Part shown: positions 17,905 to 26,842 of the stretch, piece by piece
Layout: every line of letters begins with the position of its first letter
Numbering within the stretch: position 1 is the first letter of the stretch
NCBI GenBank assembly: GCA_001189345.1
Contig: LFKV01000037.1
Location: 28,544 to 92,543, forward strand
Length of the DNA: 64,000 nt
Origin: Candidatus Paraburkholderia kirkii
GTDB lineage: Bacteria > Pseudomonadota > Gammaproteobacteria > Burkholderiales > Burkholderiaceae
Direction of reading: 5' to 3'
Position numbers and translations under genes: made by a program
Notes under the pieces: generated by a model
Told to the model about the DNA's origin: nothing
The model's database searches: none
Seen by the model: only the letters and a program-made list of their open reading frames with translations

Positions 17905-18887
17905 GTGGATCGGGCACAATCGGCAGCCGGCGAATCCGCCGCCCGAACCGCCGCCCGTGCAGATCGAGTTGCTGACGCCGAAACCGGCCACGCCGCAACC
18001 GCCCGCGGCGGCGCCTGCACCGCCCAGGCCCGCCTCACCCAAGCCGGCCGCGCCGACTCCGAAGCCCGCGCCCGCCGCTCCGGTCCTGAGCGCGGCCACG
18101 CCCCAGCCGGACGCCCCGGCGGCGGCTTCGGGCGTGGCGGCATCCGTCCTGGCCGCGGCGTCGGTCGCTCCGGCCGCGCGGCACAAGGTCGTGCTCACGA
18201 CGAAAGTCGGCATGCTGGCCACGCGCGCCGGCCTGTCCGCGGCGAATATCGCGGCGGCCGTCGACGATTCGCTGAAGCGTCTCAAGACCGATTACATCGA
18301 CGTCTACTTCTCTCACTGCGACAACGAAAGCACCCCGCTCGACGAAACCCTCGACGCATACCGGAAGCTCATCCAAGCGGGGAAGGTGAGGGTGATCGGC
18401 GCGTCGAACTACACGGGCGGCCGCCTCGAAGAAGCGCTGAAGGTTTCGAAGAATTCCGGCTTACCAGATCCTTCAGCCGGAATACAACCTCTACGACCGC
18501 GAAGGCTACAAAACCGGTCTCGAACCGGTCGTCGAGCAGCACGGCATCGCGGTCGTGCCGTATTACGGCCTTGCAAGCGGCTTTCTGTCGGGCAAGTACC
18601 GGTCGAAGGAAGACACCCGGAACAAGGCGCGCGGCTCGCGCGTCGAAAAATATCTGAATGAGCGCGGCCTGAAGATTCTCGACGCGCTCGACGAGGTGGC
18701 GAAGCGCAACCGCACGACGCCCGCGACGGTCGCGCTGGCGTGGCTCATCGCCCGCCCGAGCGTGACCGCGCCGATCGCCAGCGCGACCTCGGTCGGACAA
18801 CTCGAAAGCCTCGCGGCCGCGACACGTCTCCAGCTCGCCGACGACGACGTGAAACTCCTCGACGAAGCCAGCGCGTGGCGGAAATAA

Positions 18888-19244
18888 ATCTGTTGCATCA
18901 ATGAGTTGGATGGTTCGCGGGTGTTGGCAGCGGTGCGGTGTTCTGGTAACACCGCACCCGAATCGAGAAATGTGCCCGATTTTTTGCCTTCGCCGCTGAG
19001 AATGACAAGGTCAATGGCCAGCGGCGAACGGCTCCGAAATGCGCGTTCAGGTTGTTCTTCCGAAGGCGCACGCCGCTTCGGCGGTTGAATCTCAACTCTC
19101 TCTTTTCCGGCCTCCGTGGCCGCTTTGCTCGTGTCCGCCGCGCCGCGTCGTTCGGTGTCGTGTCCGGCGGACGATCGGAGTGCCGGGGCGCTGCGGGTTT
19201 CACCGCTGCGCGCTTAGAAATATGTTTAGCAAAACAGGATTTAC
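18888..19244. other. Intergenic region upstream of rpsU
   Basis: No supported gene. It contains a strong hairpin at 18932-18960 without a T tract, and presumably the rpsU promoter. Open frames reading into rpsU from here are out of frame with the ribosomal protein. Confidence 0.5.
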
Positions 19245-19445
19245 ACGACCACTATCGTCCTCAAAGAAAACGAGCCGTTCGATGTCGCGATTCGGCGTTT
19301 CCGCCGCACCATCGAGCGCAATGGCCTGATCGCCGAACTGCGCGAGCGCCAGTCGTACGAGAAGCCGACCATCGAGCGCAAGCGCAAGAAGGCAGCCGCC
19401 GTCGCGCGCCTGCGCAGCCAGATGCTGCCGAAAAAGATGCACTGA
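19245..19445 (+). CDS. rpsU: Ribosomal protein S21 copy with ACG in place of the start codon
   Basis: Encodes an S21 of the small ribosomal subunit: (M)[19 protein letters not shown] through [10 protein letters not shown]. The codon where Burkholderia S21 has ATG is ACG at 19245-19247. No ATG, GTG or TTG lies between it and the in-frame TAG at 19227-19229; only an ATT at 19239 is a conceivable alternative. The C-terminal basic part is about four residues shorter than the usual 70 ([10 protein letters not shown] rather than the longer KRLHK-containing form). Burkholderia carry more than one rpsU, so this may be a dispensable copy that is dying or weakly expressed. Two hairpins follow. Confidence 0.75.
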   Translation, partial: TTTIVLKENEPFDVAIRRFRRTIERNGLIAELRERQSYEKPTIERKRKKAAAVARLRSQMLPKKMH

Positions 19446-19454
19446 GCATCTTGC

Positions 19455-19481
19455 GCCGGCGAGGATCGCATCCTCGCCGGC
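19455..19481 (+). other. Hairpin after rpsU
   Basis: A perfect 12-base-pair stem (GCCGGCGAGGAT with ATCCTCGCCGGC) with a 3-base loop, 10 bases after the rpsU stop and just before the terminator. It has no T tract and may stabilise the 3' end. Confidence 0.55.
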
Positions 19482-19486
19482 ATGGC

Positions 19487-19525
19487 AAAACGGCGGTGCG
19501 CCCTTACGGGTCGCACCGCCGTTTT
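19487..19525. terminator. Strong bidirectional terminator
   Basis: A 14-base-pair stem (AAAACGGCGGTGCG with its complement) flanked by A and T tracts on both sides, between rpsU and the convergent gene ending at 19562. It can serve both strands. Confidence 0.88.
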
Positions 19526-19561
19526 GTTTGTTCGTTGCGTGAGCTGCTCGAGCCGACGAGC

Positions 19562-19937
19562 TCAGAGGAATGCGTGCCGCTTGCCGAGCGCCGCGAGTAG
19601 ATGCGGCCACTCTTCGATGTCGGCATCGTCGTGAACCTGCTCCAGCTCGATCAGCAGATCAATGATGTTGGGATCGTAAGCATTCACGTTCGACGCATAG
19701 AGCGCCTGCAGCAGCTTGCCGTCCTGCGCGTGCCGATAGTACGAAATGCCGACGCCTTCCAGCTCCGGCTCATACAGATCGTCGCGCACGAGCGAGCCGA
19801 TCGCGCATTTGCGGCCTTCCGCGCTGCGCAGCCGGCACGAACCGTTGTCGTCTTCCGAGACCGCGCGCTGCATCAGCAGATGCGAGCTGACGCGCTCGTA
19901 GATTTCCTTCGGGCTAAATCGTGATAGGGCTCAACAT
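19562..19937 (-). pseudogene. Uncharacterised protein, paralogue of the next gene, 5' frameshift
   Basis: A protein of unknown family with SPKEIYERVSSHLL near the start, CAIGSLVRDD and SNVNAYDPNIIDLLIELEQV near the end. It aligns with the neighbouring gene (19969-20379) at HxEI/PKEI, C-x-[IV]-G, the Y...EG...I segment, and NV-x-DPN followed by LL-x(2-3)-LQ/LE-x-VHD. The likely start, ATG 19937 (MLSPIT), is separated from the main frame by a stop at 19914-19916 that implies a 1-2 base loss; an internal ATG at 19873 remains. Function unknown. Confidence 0.55.
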
Positions 19938-19968
19938 CACAGCACCCGCAAGGCTCAGGCAGCCGTTT

Positions 19969-20379
19969 TCAGGAACTCGGCGGAAAGGCCGAATTGACGC
20001 GCGATCGTGTGAGGCGCTCGCGCCATTCCCATTTGCCGAAGACGTCGTGCACGTTCTGCAGACAGGAGAGCAATTCGACGGTGTTGGGATCGAACACGTT
20101 GATGTGCGCGCGAAGAAGCGCGCGCTTGAGCGCCGCAACGCCGACGTCCATGTATGCGGGGATTTGCTCGGACGGCCTCGCGATGTAGCGGATGGGCACG
20201 CCTTCCATCGCGGTGACGTAGTCGCGCGGCTTGATGAAGCGGCCAACGGGGCAGCCGCCGCAGTACCCACGGTAGGCACCGCCTCCGTGCGGCAGCAAGG
20301 CCGCTTGCCCTTGCCCGAAAAGATGCTGTACTGCGCTGTCGAAAATCTCCTGATGGGTCAGGAAGTTCAAGCTTTTCAT
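19969..20379 (-). CDS. Uncharacterised protein, paralogue of the adjacent gene
   Basis: 136 residues from ATG 20379 with a clear GGGGAGAAG ribosome site. It begins MKSLNFLTHQEIFDSAVQHL and contains CGGCPVGRFIKPRDY and VFDPNTVELLSCLQNVHDVF. Cys-Gly-Gly-Cys suggests possible metal or redox chemistry, but no named domain is recognised. The last residues (LTRSRVNSAF) look frameshifted: a neighbouring frame continues HTIARQFGLSAEFLKTAA to about 19954, which fits the acidic/amphipathic ending better. Related proteins are seen in Burkholderia as hypotheticals. Confidence 0.62.
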   Translation of the reverse strand: MKSLNFLTHQEIFDSAVQHLFGQGQAALLPHGGGAYRGYCGGCPVGRFIKPRDYVTAMEGVPIRYIARPSEQIPAYMDVGVAALKRALLRAHINVFDPNTVELLSCLQNVHDVFGKWEWRERLTRSRVNSAFPPSS

Positions 20380-20843
20380 GATCTTCTCCCCTGCGCCCCT
20401 GCGCAGCGGCCATGCGTTTGAATATTCGAGAACCTGCACCGGCTGCACCGGAACGGCGGCGTCGTTGCGAATCTGGCGCAACCTGAATAAACGCTTCGCC
20501 GCCGGACACTGCTTCGAACACGGCGGTTTTCCCGGCCTGGGCGCTCAGTCTCGCCTCGCCCTGTATGCTCGCGTCGGATTTCTACACGCTATGAACGATC
20601 CGTACACCGTCAGTTATAATGGTTCGGTCCGGTAAAAAGGTGCGCCAGCGCACGCAAGGACGCCATTCTTACACGTGCTGCACGTTTATGCAGTGCGGAA
20701 AAAACCTTTAAAACTCCTTGCCCATCCTGCATTTGCGCGTGCTTCACTGCAAAAAAACGTTTCTATCGGGATTTACCCTACGTTGCATGCTTTACGCGCA
20801 AAGATGTTGTCAAAAAGCAAAAATCTTCCATAGGGAAGTGGCT
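20380..20843. other. AT-richer intergenic region
   Basis: 464 bases without a supported gene. It includes the upstream region of the hypothetical at 20379 and, at 20615-20620 on the plus strand, a perfect TATAAT. From about 20690 to 20830 it is distinctly richer in A and T than its surroundings, with runs such as AAAAAAACG. No matching gene, tRNA or known RNA is recognised. Confidence 0.5.
20615..20620 (+). promoter_or_regulatory. Possible orphan promoter -10
   Basis: TATAAT on the plus strand with no plus-strand gene downstream; transcription would run through an AT-rich stretch and antisense into tag. The -35 region is poor. Confidence 0.3.
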
Positions 20844-21450
20844 TCAAGTTGCGGATTTAGCCACGGTTTTCCGTTTCGTCTTAGGTTTTGCTCGCGAGAG
20901 GCAGCCGACAGCGTGATCGTTGACCATGCCCGTGGCCTGCATGAACGCGTAGCAAATGGTCGTGCCGACGAATTTGCAGCCGTATTGCTTAAGCGCCTTG
21001 CTCAATGCGCGTCGGATTCCGGCGTCGACGCGGGCGTGGGGTGCGTCGCGTCGCGCAGCGTGTCGATGGGCGCGCCGTCGACGAATGACCACACGAAATC
21101 CGCGAACGAGCCGTGTTCCTGCTGGATCTGCTTCACGGCGCGCGCATTGAGCACGGCCGATTCGATCTTCGCCCGGTTGCGCACGATGCGCGCGTCCTGC
21201 ACGATCCGCTCGATGTCTTTCTCCGTGAAGCGCGCGACCTGGTCGATGTCGAAGCCGGCGAACAGCGCACGATAGCCTCGCGTTTGTTCAGGATCGTCGA
21301 CCAGGAAAGTCCCGCCTGGGCGCCTTCGAGAACGAGCATCTCGAACAGATGCCGATCGTCGCGTGAGGGTACGCCCCATTCCTGATCGTGGTACTGAACC
21401 ATCGCGTCGGTCGTGGCCTACGCGCAGCGGGTGTGTCCGGTGTCTGCCAT
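20844..21450 (-). pseudogene. tag: DNA-3-methyladenine glycosylase I, inactivated
   Basis: Base-excision repair enzyme that removes 3-methyladenine. From ATG 21450 the frame reads MADTGHTRCA, then TAG at 21418-21420 where Tag proteins have tryptophan (CAW, TGG to TAG). It continues in frame as ATTDAMVQYHDQEWGVPSRDD and LEGAQAGLSWSTILNKR. Near 21285 it shifts to FDIDQVARFTEKDIERIV. Near 21010 it shifts again to SKALKQYGCKFVGTTICYAF and the basic tail. One nonsense mutation plus two frameshifts leave little doubt of inactivity. Confidence 0.87.
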
Positions 21451-21561
21451 TGCGAGTCTTCGTCGGTTGGGGATCGCGACCGGATAGCGGAACGTTCGCG
21501 TCGCGCCATCCTGCCATTCGGCCAATTGGCGCGCGCCGCCGTGGCCGGTAAGCTTGCGGCC

Positions 21562-22487
21562 ATGACTACTTCTCCGAATTCGGCATCTGACGGCTTTCTG
21601 CTCGGCATCGACGGCGGCGGAAGCGGAAGCGGCACGCGCGTGATCCTCGCCGATGCGCACGGCGTCGAGCTCGCGCGCGCGAGCGGCGGGCCTTCGGGGC
21701 TCGAGCTCGGCGTGGCGCGGGCGTGGCAATCGATCGGCGAGGCGTGTCGTCGCGCGTTCGACGCGGCCGCGCTGCCGTTCGAGTGGCGCGCGTGCTCGCT
21801 CAGCTGCGGGCTGGCGGGCGTGAACAATGCGGAATGGCTCGCGGCTTTCCTGGCCGCGGCGCCCGAGGTTCGGGCGCTGAGCATCGAGAGCGATGCCTAT
21901 ACGACCGTTCTCGGGGCGCACGGCGGCGAACCCGGCGTGATCGTGACGCTGGGCACGGCAGCATCGTGGCATCGCTGGATGAAAAGCGCGTATGCCGCAT
22001 TTCCGGCGGCTACGGCTTTCCGAGCGGTGACGAGGCGAGCAGCGGCGCGTGGCTCGGGCTGCGCGCCGTGGTTCATCTCCAGCGCGTGCTCGACGGCCGG
22101 GCGCCGGAAGACGGCTGGTCGCGAGAATTGCTTGCCCGAACCGGCGCGGCGGATCGCGACAGTCTGGTCGTGTGGCTGTGCAACGCGAACCAGACCGCTT
22201 ACGCGACGCTCGCGCCCACGGTCTTCGCGTTCCGCGATCATCCGGATGCGGCACGACTGCTGGCGCAGGCGGGACGGGAAATCGAGCGGCTCGTGGCCGC
22301 GCTCGATCCCGCAGGCGCGCTTCCCATCGCGTTGTGCGGCGGTCTTGCCGTGCCTTACGAGCCGTTCGTCCCGTTCGCGTTGCGCGAGCGCATGCGTGCG
22401 CCGCGCGCCGATTCCGCGGCCGGCGCGCTCGAACTGGCGCGGCGCGCGGCGTCCGCGCGTACGGGCGCCGCCGGTCGGGCGCGATAA
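21562..22487 (+). pseudogene. Frameshifted BadF/BcrA-type ATPase (sugar kinase-like)
   Basis: A protein of the N-acetylglucosamine-kinase/BadF ATPase superfamily. The N-terminal phosphate-binding segment LLGIDGGGSGSGTRVILAD and LSCGLAGVNNAEW lie in the frame starting at ATG 21562. After VIVTLG one G of a GGG run near 21954-21960 is missing (expected TLGTGSIVASLDE), and the rest (ISGGYGFPSGDEASSGAWLG, then IALCGGLAVP) is in the next frame to 22487. Sugar-kinase activity is inferred from superfamily only. Confidence 0.82.
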
Positions 22488-22544
22488 AATAACGGGCCTC
22501 GCGGCACACTCGATCCGCTCATTCCGCGCACCACAAAGGCAGTC

Positions 22545-23384
22545 ATGTACTCGGTCATCGCTACTGATCTCGACGGCACGCTTCTGAACAGCGACCACCA
22601 GCTCGACCCCTTCACCGCCGAAACCGTGCGCACGCTGGCCGCGCGCGGCGTGCCGATCGTCATCGCGACGGGGCGGCATTACTGCGACGTCGCCGGTATC
22701 TGCGACGTGCTCGGCGTCGACGCCTATCTGATCACGTCCAACGGCGCGCGCGTGCATGCGCCCGGCGACGAGCGCGTCTACTCGCGCGATCTGGCGCCTG
22801 CCGCCGTGCGCCGCCTCGTGCAACCGGATCTCGCGGGCGGCGACGGACGCGTCATCGTCAATCTGTTCGCCGACGACGCCTGGCTGATCGACCGTCACGC
22901 GCCGGAGCTGCTGGTCTTTCACCAGGATTCGGGCTTCAAGTACGAAGTGATGGATCTGCGTGAGCATGATGGAGGGAACATCGCGAAAGTGCTGTATATC
23001 GGCGATCCGGCCGATCTGAGAGAGACCGCCGCGAATCTCGAGCGCGAATTTGGCGACTCGCTCTACGTCACGTATTCGCTGCCGGACTGTCTCGAGGTGA
23101 TGACCTCCGACGTGTCGAAGGGCCGGGCGCTGCGCTTCGTGCTGGAGCGGCTCGACGTCGATCCGGCGCAATGCGTCGCGTTCGGCGACAACATGAACGA
23201 TATCGACCTGCTCGAAACCGCCGGGTATCCGTTCATGATGAACAACGCCAATCCCGATCTCATCCGGCGCCTGCCGCACGTGCCGCGCGTCGGGGACAAC
23301 TTCGAGGCGGGCGTCGCGCATCAGTTGCGCAAGCTGTTCGACATTCGCGACGAACTGGCGTCGCCGGGCCAGGCGACGGACTGA
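22545..23384 (+). CDS. Cof-type HAD phosphatase
   Basis: 279-residue haloacid-dehalogenase phosphatase of the Cof/YbiV subfamily, acting on sugar phosphates or related small phosphate esters. Motif I DLDGTLLNSDH (about 8-18), motif II in VIATGRHYC, the type IIB cap, the lysine motif SKGRALRFV and motif III/IV GDNMNDIDLLE (about 222-232) are all present. The gene is intact and follows the broken kinase gene on the same strand. Substrate unknown. Confidence 0.92.
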   Translation: MYSVIATDLDGTLLNSDHQLDPFTAETVRTLAARGVPIVIATGRHYCDVAGICDVLGVDAYLITSNGARVHAPGDERVYSRDLAPAAVRRLVQPDLAGGDGRVIVNLFADDAWLIDRHAPELLVFHQDSGFKYEVMDLREHDGGNIAKVLYIGDPADLRETAANLEREFGDSLYVTYSLPDCLEVMTSDVSKGRALRFVLERLDVDPAQCVAFGDNMNDIDLLETAGYPFMMNNANPDLIRRLPHVPRVGDNFEAGVAHQLRKLFDIRDELASPGQATD

Positions 23385-23472
23385 GCGCCGCGCGCGGCGG
23401 GCCGCCGGCATGCGTGCGGCGGCCGCCCGGTTCGATCGGCGACCTCGAGGCCGGTCACCGGGCGCCGCGCCC

Positions 23473-23760
23473 TCAGCCGCGGTGACCCCAGTTGTTGCCA
23501 TAGCCGCGGTGATCCCAGCCCGCGCGGTTCCAGTGTCCGTAGTCGCGGCCGTAGCCGCCGTGCCAGCGCGGCGCTTCATGGCGATAGTACGGCGCGCCGT
23601 ACGCCGGAACCACGGGACGCGCGTACACGGGCGCCGGCGCCACATAGGCGGGCGCGCCGAGCGAGACGCCGATGTGCAGATCGCTATGTGCCTGAGCCGC
23701 TCCGACCGCACCGATCGCAAGGCCGGTCGCGACGAGCATATGGGTGACGATGCGCTTCAT
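23473..23760 (-). CDS. Small secreted Gly/Tyr/His-rich protein
   Basis: 95 residues with a cleavable signal peptide (about 1-24, ending AAQAHS) and a mature part rich in glycine, tyrosine, histidine and tryptophan (RHEAPRWHGGYGRDYGHW). A good AAGGAG site precedes ATG 23760. Such short exported proteins are common and mostly uncharacterised in Burkholderia. No enzymatic motif. Confidence 0.7.
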   Translation of the reverse strand: MKRIVTHMLVATGLAIGAVGAAQAHSDLHIGVSLGAPAYVAPAPVYARPVVPAYGAPYYRHEAPRWHGGYGRDYGHWNRAGWDHRGYGNNWGHRG

Positions 23761-24099
23761 TGTGTTTCTCCTTGAAGGCGACGTGTGTCGTATGAGTCCA
23801 ATGTAAGGGCCCGCCGTCTTACACGCTTCGGCGACTTGTTACCGTGTGCAAGGACCGCGTAAGGAGCGCTGGAAGAATAGCCGTGTCGGCCCGATCGGCG
23901 AAAGCCTTGTCCCACGGGCCTCTCGCGCGATGCCGTTCCGCGATGAAAACAGTGTCGCAACAATTCATAAGCATGCTTCGTAAACCGGGATTACATTTGT
24001 CGCGCCGGTTTAATCATTCGGATCGCGCGCCGGCGGGCAAAACAAAAACGGGTGCCAATCGCGCCCGTCCGGTTCACTGCGTTGTCTGTATGTTGCGGC
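23761..24099. other. Intergenic region between secreted protein and aqpZ
   Basis: No supported gene. It contains the promoter side of the secreted-protein gene and, at about 24040-24075, a weak hairpin with a T tract on the minus strand that may end aqpZ transcription. Confidence 0.45.
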
Positions 24100-24797
24100 T
24101 TACTTCTGGCGCGTGAGGCACGGATAAAGCAGGCCCGCGATGATCGCGCCGATGATCGGCGCAATCCAGAACAGCCAGAGCTGATCGAGCGCCCAGTCGC
24201 CGACGAAGAACGCCTGGCTCGTCGAGCGCGCCGGATTGACGGACGTGTTGGTGACCGGAATCGAGACCAGATGGATGAGCGTCAGGCACAGGCCGATGGC
24301 GAGCGGCGCGAAGCCCTTCGGCGCGCGATTGTCGGTTGCGCCGAGGATCACGAACAGGAAGAAGAACGTCATCGCGACTTCGCAGACGAGTCCGGCGATC
24401 ATCGAGAAGTGCTCCGGCGAGTGCTCGCCGAAGCCGTTGGCAGCGAAGGCGCTCGAGGCGAAATCGAAGCCGGGATTGCCCGTGGCGATCAGATAGATGA
24501 CCCACGTGCCGAGCGTCGCGCCGATGACCTGCGCGACGATGTACGGCAAGAGATCGCGCACCGGGAAGCGCCCGGCGGTCGCGAGACCGATGCTCACGGC
24601 CGGATTGAGGTGGCAGCCGGAAACGTGGCCGATGGCGTAGGCATTGTGAGAACGGTGAGACCGAATGCCAGCGAGACGCCGGTGAAACCGATGCCGAGTT
24701 CAGGAAAGGCCGCGGCGAGCACGGCGCTTCCGCAGCCGCCCAGCACGAGCCAGACAGTACCGAAAATTTCGGCGCCGAGTCGCTTCGACAAATGCAT
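24100..24797 (-). pseudogene. aqpZ: Frameshifted aquaporin Z
   Basis: Water channel of the inner membrane. The first 58 codons ([20 protein letters not shown] to [10 protein letters not shown]) run from 24797. One G is missing right after this ATG codon (expected [18 protein letters not shown]), so the first NPA loop is read in the wrong frame. The remaining membrane segments and second NPA loop ([16 protein letters not shown]) lie intact in the other frame, which could start at [11 protein letters not shown] (24597). A single one-base deletion separates it from a full channel. Confidence 0.87.
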
Positions 24798-24999
24798 GAT
24801 TCTGCCTTGAATGAAAAGCCGTTGATTCGAAACAAGAACGCGGGATACGCTTGCGGAGCGCAGTTTAAGCGTGCCCTCTTTTGCAAACTGTCAAAAATGG
24901 TCGATCAGCGGTCAATTCACGGATATCGGGCAGAATCCTCGGATTGTTCCTTATCGGGTGGCTGCGCGTTTGCGATACCCGGCGCGCGCGGCGATCGAA

Positions 25000-25031
25000 C
25001 AAAAAAAAAAGCCGCCCGGCGTGCGGGCGGC
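25000..25031 (-). terminator. Rho-independent terminator of the glycosyltransferase gene
   Basis: On the minus strand, a 9-base-pair GC stem (GCCGCCCGC with GCGGGCGGC type pairing) followed by about ten T residues, 40 bases beyond the stop at 25072. Confidence 0.88.
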
Positions 25032-25071
25032 ATTTCATGCGGCTTCGGAGCCGGCGGTCGCGCGGCGGCGA

Positions 25072-26136
25072 TCAGCCCACCGCGACCTGACGCAGCACCG
25101 GGCGCTTGGCCGCCTGAAGCATCGCGGTATAGCTCTCGACGTAGTTCTGCGCCATCGTCTTCGCGCTGAAGCGGCGCTCGAACTGCGTACGGATTTCCGT
25201 GCGCGACAACTCGTCCAGACGCTGCAGCGTGCCCACGGCACCCTGCACGTCCTCGCAGATGAAGCCGGTCACGCCGTTATCGATCACTTCCGGCACCGAG
25301 CCGCGGTTGAACGCGATCACCGGCGTGCCGCAGGCCATCGCCTCGATCATCACCAGGCCGAACGGCTCGTTCCAGTCGATCGGTAAGAGCAGGGCCTTTG
25401 CGCCCGAGAGGAATTCCGGCTTCTGCGCCTCGTTGATCTCGCCGATGAATTCGACATGCGCCTGCGAGAGCAGCGGTTCGATCGTCGACTTGAAGTAGTC
25501 CTGGTCGACCTTGTCCACCTTGGCGGCGATCTTCAGCGGCAGACCGCTCTGCACCGCGATCTTGATGGCGAGATCGGCGCGCTTCTCCGGGCAAATGCGG
25601 CCGAGGAACGCGAGATATTCCGGCTTCTTGTGCGGCTGCGGCGTGAGCAGCTCGTCCGGCAGGCCGTGATAGACGGTGTTCAGCCAGTTCGCCTGCGGCA
25701 GCGGTCCGCGTTGGTTGTCCGAGATCGAAATGACGTTCGCCTTCGTGAACGTGTTGAAGATCGGCTGCAATTCCGGCAGGTCGAGGCGGCCGTGCAGCGT
25801 CGTCACGAACGGTGTATCCATCTGCGTGAACAGCGGGAACGGCATGTAGTCGAGGTGGAAGTGCAGCACGTCGAACTCGTGCGCGCGCTGGTGGACGGTT
25901 TCGAGCAGCAGCATGTGCGGCGCGAGCGCATCGCGGATGGTCGGGTCGAGACGCAGCGCCCGCGGCCACGCCGCTTCGAGGGTCGCCTTGGTTTGCGAAT
26001 CGCCGCTGGCGAACAAGGTGACATCGTGTCCGAGATCGACGAGCGCGTCGGTCAGATACGACACCACCCGCTCAGTGCCGCCGTAGAACTTCGGGGGGAC
26101 TGCTTCGTGCAACGGTGCAATTTGTGCGATTCGCAT
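25072..26136 (-). CDS. Glycosyltransferase family 4
   Basis: A 354-residue GT-B fold enzyme. The N-terminus MRIAQIAPLHEAVPPKFYGG and FYGGTERVVSYLTDALV are typical of retaining GT4 enzymes. The C-terminal nucleotide-sugar-binding motif EPFGLVMIEAMACGTPV and RGSVPEVIDNGVTGF are present, with both conserved glutamates. Start 26136 is preferred over an in-frame codon at 26193, since it gives the family N-terminus. Acceptor and donor cannot be told from sequence; related proteins act in surface polysaccharide or trehalose/sucrose-type synthesis. Intact, single gene. Confidence 0.88.
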   Translation of the reverse strand: MRIAQIAPLHEAVPPKFYGGTERVVSYLTDALVDLGHDVTLFASGDSQTKATLEAAWPRALRLDPTIRDALAPHMLLLETVHQRAHEFDVLHFHLDYMPFPLFTQMDTPFVTTLHGRLDLPELQPIFNTFTKANVISISDNQRGPLPQANWLNTVYHGLPDELLTPQPHKKPEYLAFLGRICPEKRADLAIKIAVQSGLPLKIAAKVDKVDQDYFKSTIEPLLSQAHVEFIGEINEAQKPEFLSGAKALLLPIDWNEPFGLVMIEAMACGTPVIAFNRGSVPEVIDNGVTGFICEDVQGAVGTLQRLDELSRTEIRTQFERRFSAKTMAQNYVESYTAMLQAAKRPVLRQVAVG

Positions 26137-26842
26137 AACGTGACTCTCCTGTGTCGATCGGAGCCGGCGCCTCGGCGCCTGACCCGGATCCATGCCTTGA
26201 AGGCGAACGTGAGGGCATTGCAGTCACGCTCCGGCGAGCGCTCAACACATGCCATTCGGGCGGGCCGCGTACGAGGACGCCGCCCGAGATGGACCCGGAG
26301 ATGAAAAAACCATCACGATCGGGTTATCCCTTAATGCTTCATTATCGGGATCGAGAGCGGCATTTCACGTCATTTTTCAATCGCTTATCGTTGTTACAGC
26401 GCGAAACAACTGCTGTTACGAAGTCAAAAATTGCATCGATACGGGCGATGTAGACGAATGTGAAGCGTCGAACCGAGCCGCGAGGCACAAGGGTGGCACG
26501 TACCGTTCCGGCCCCGCGAGCGCCGCCCCGAGCGGCCGATCGGACGTTGGGACGCCGAGAAATATGCCGCTCGACCGTTAAGTCAGACGAATAGATGCCG
26601 ATAATCGAGTCTGGCGACCGGCAATCGAGGGCGCCGCCGTGTAAGAAATATTCCTACACGAATCTTCGCGAAAATCCGTCGCCGCGTCGGACGCTTTGTC
26701 CGACAGGCGCGGCCGCGGGCATCGGCGACAATCGGATCGACACAAGACAACACGTGCGGGGCCGGATTCGCTATGCCCACCGCGAATCCGCGCAAACGTT
26801 CCCCGCCAGGCCTGACCAGCCATGTATCGATTCGGGGAAAAA
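26137..26842. other. Long intergenic region upstream of flhD
   Basis: 706 bases with no supported gene. By position it should hold the flhDC control region and the promoter of the glycosyltransferase gene. No clear binding sites were recognised; a GGCGCC-type inverted repeat lies at about 26163-26178. Confidence 0.45.

Larger units (their letters stand above)
17768..18887 (+). pseudogene. Deletion fusion: DUF3108-type N-terminus joined to aldo/keto reductase
   Basis: Two unrelated gene pieces in one reading frame. From ATG 17768 to about 18178 it is the N-terminus of a DUF3108-type envelope protein: FHRPRP, a basic and hydrophobic anchor, and a long proline/alanine linker. That part holds 7-base (17798-17811) and 14-base (17877-17904) tandem duplications that together restore frame. 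From about 18180 it is an aldo/keto reductase lacking about 100 N-terminal residues, including the catalytic Asp/Tyr region (HKVVLTTKVGM, KRLKTDYIDVYFSH, IGASNYTGGRL). About eight bases are missing near 18461, after which YQILQPEYNLYDREG continues in another frame to the stop at 18887. Confidence 0.8.

Noticed and set aside
17768..18661. DUF3108/aldo-keto reductase as a novel two-domain enzyme
   Set aside because: The reductase part lacks its catalytic N-terminal region and is frameshifted downstream, so a working fusion is very unlikely.
18932..18960. Strong hairpin after the aldo/keto reductase remnant as a terminator
   Set aside because: The 11-base-pair stem is good but no T tract follows on either strand.
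21897..23720. A 607-codon open frame on the minus strand over the kinase and HAD genes
   Set aside because: It is arginine-rich, has no domain, and lies opposite real coding sequence. Long antisense frames are expected at this GC content. The same applies to 57642-59090 minus opposite infB and 53018-55144 minus opposite rluB.
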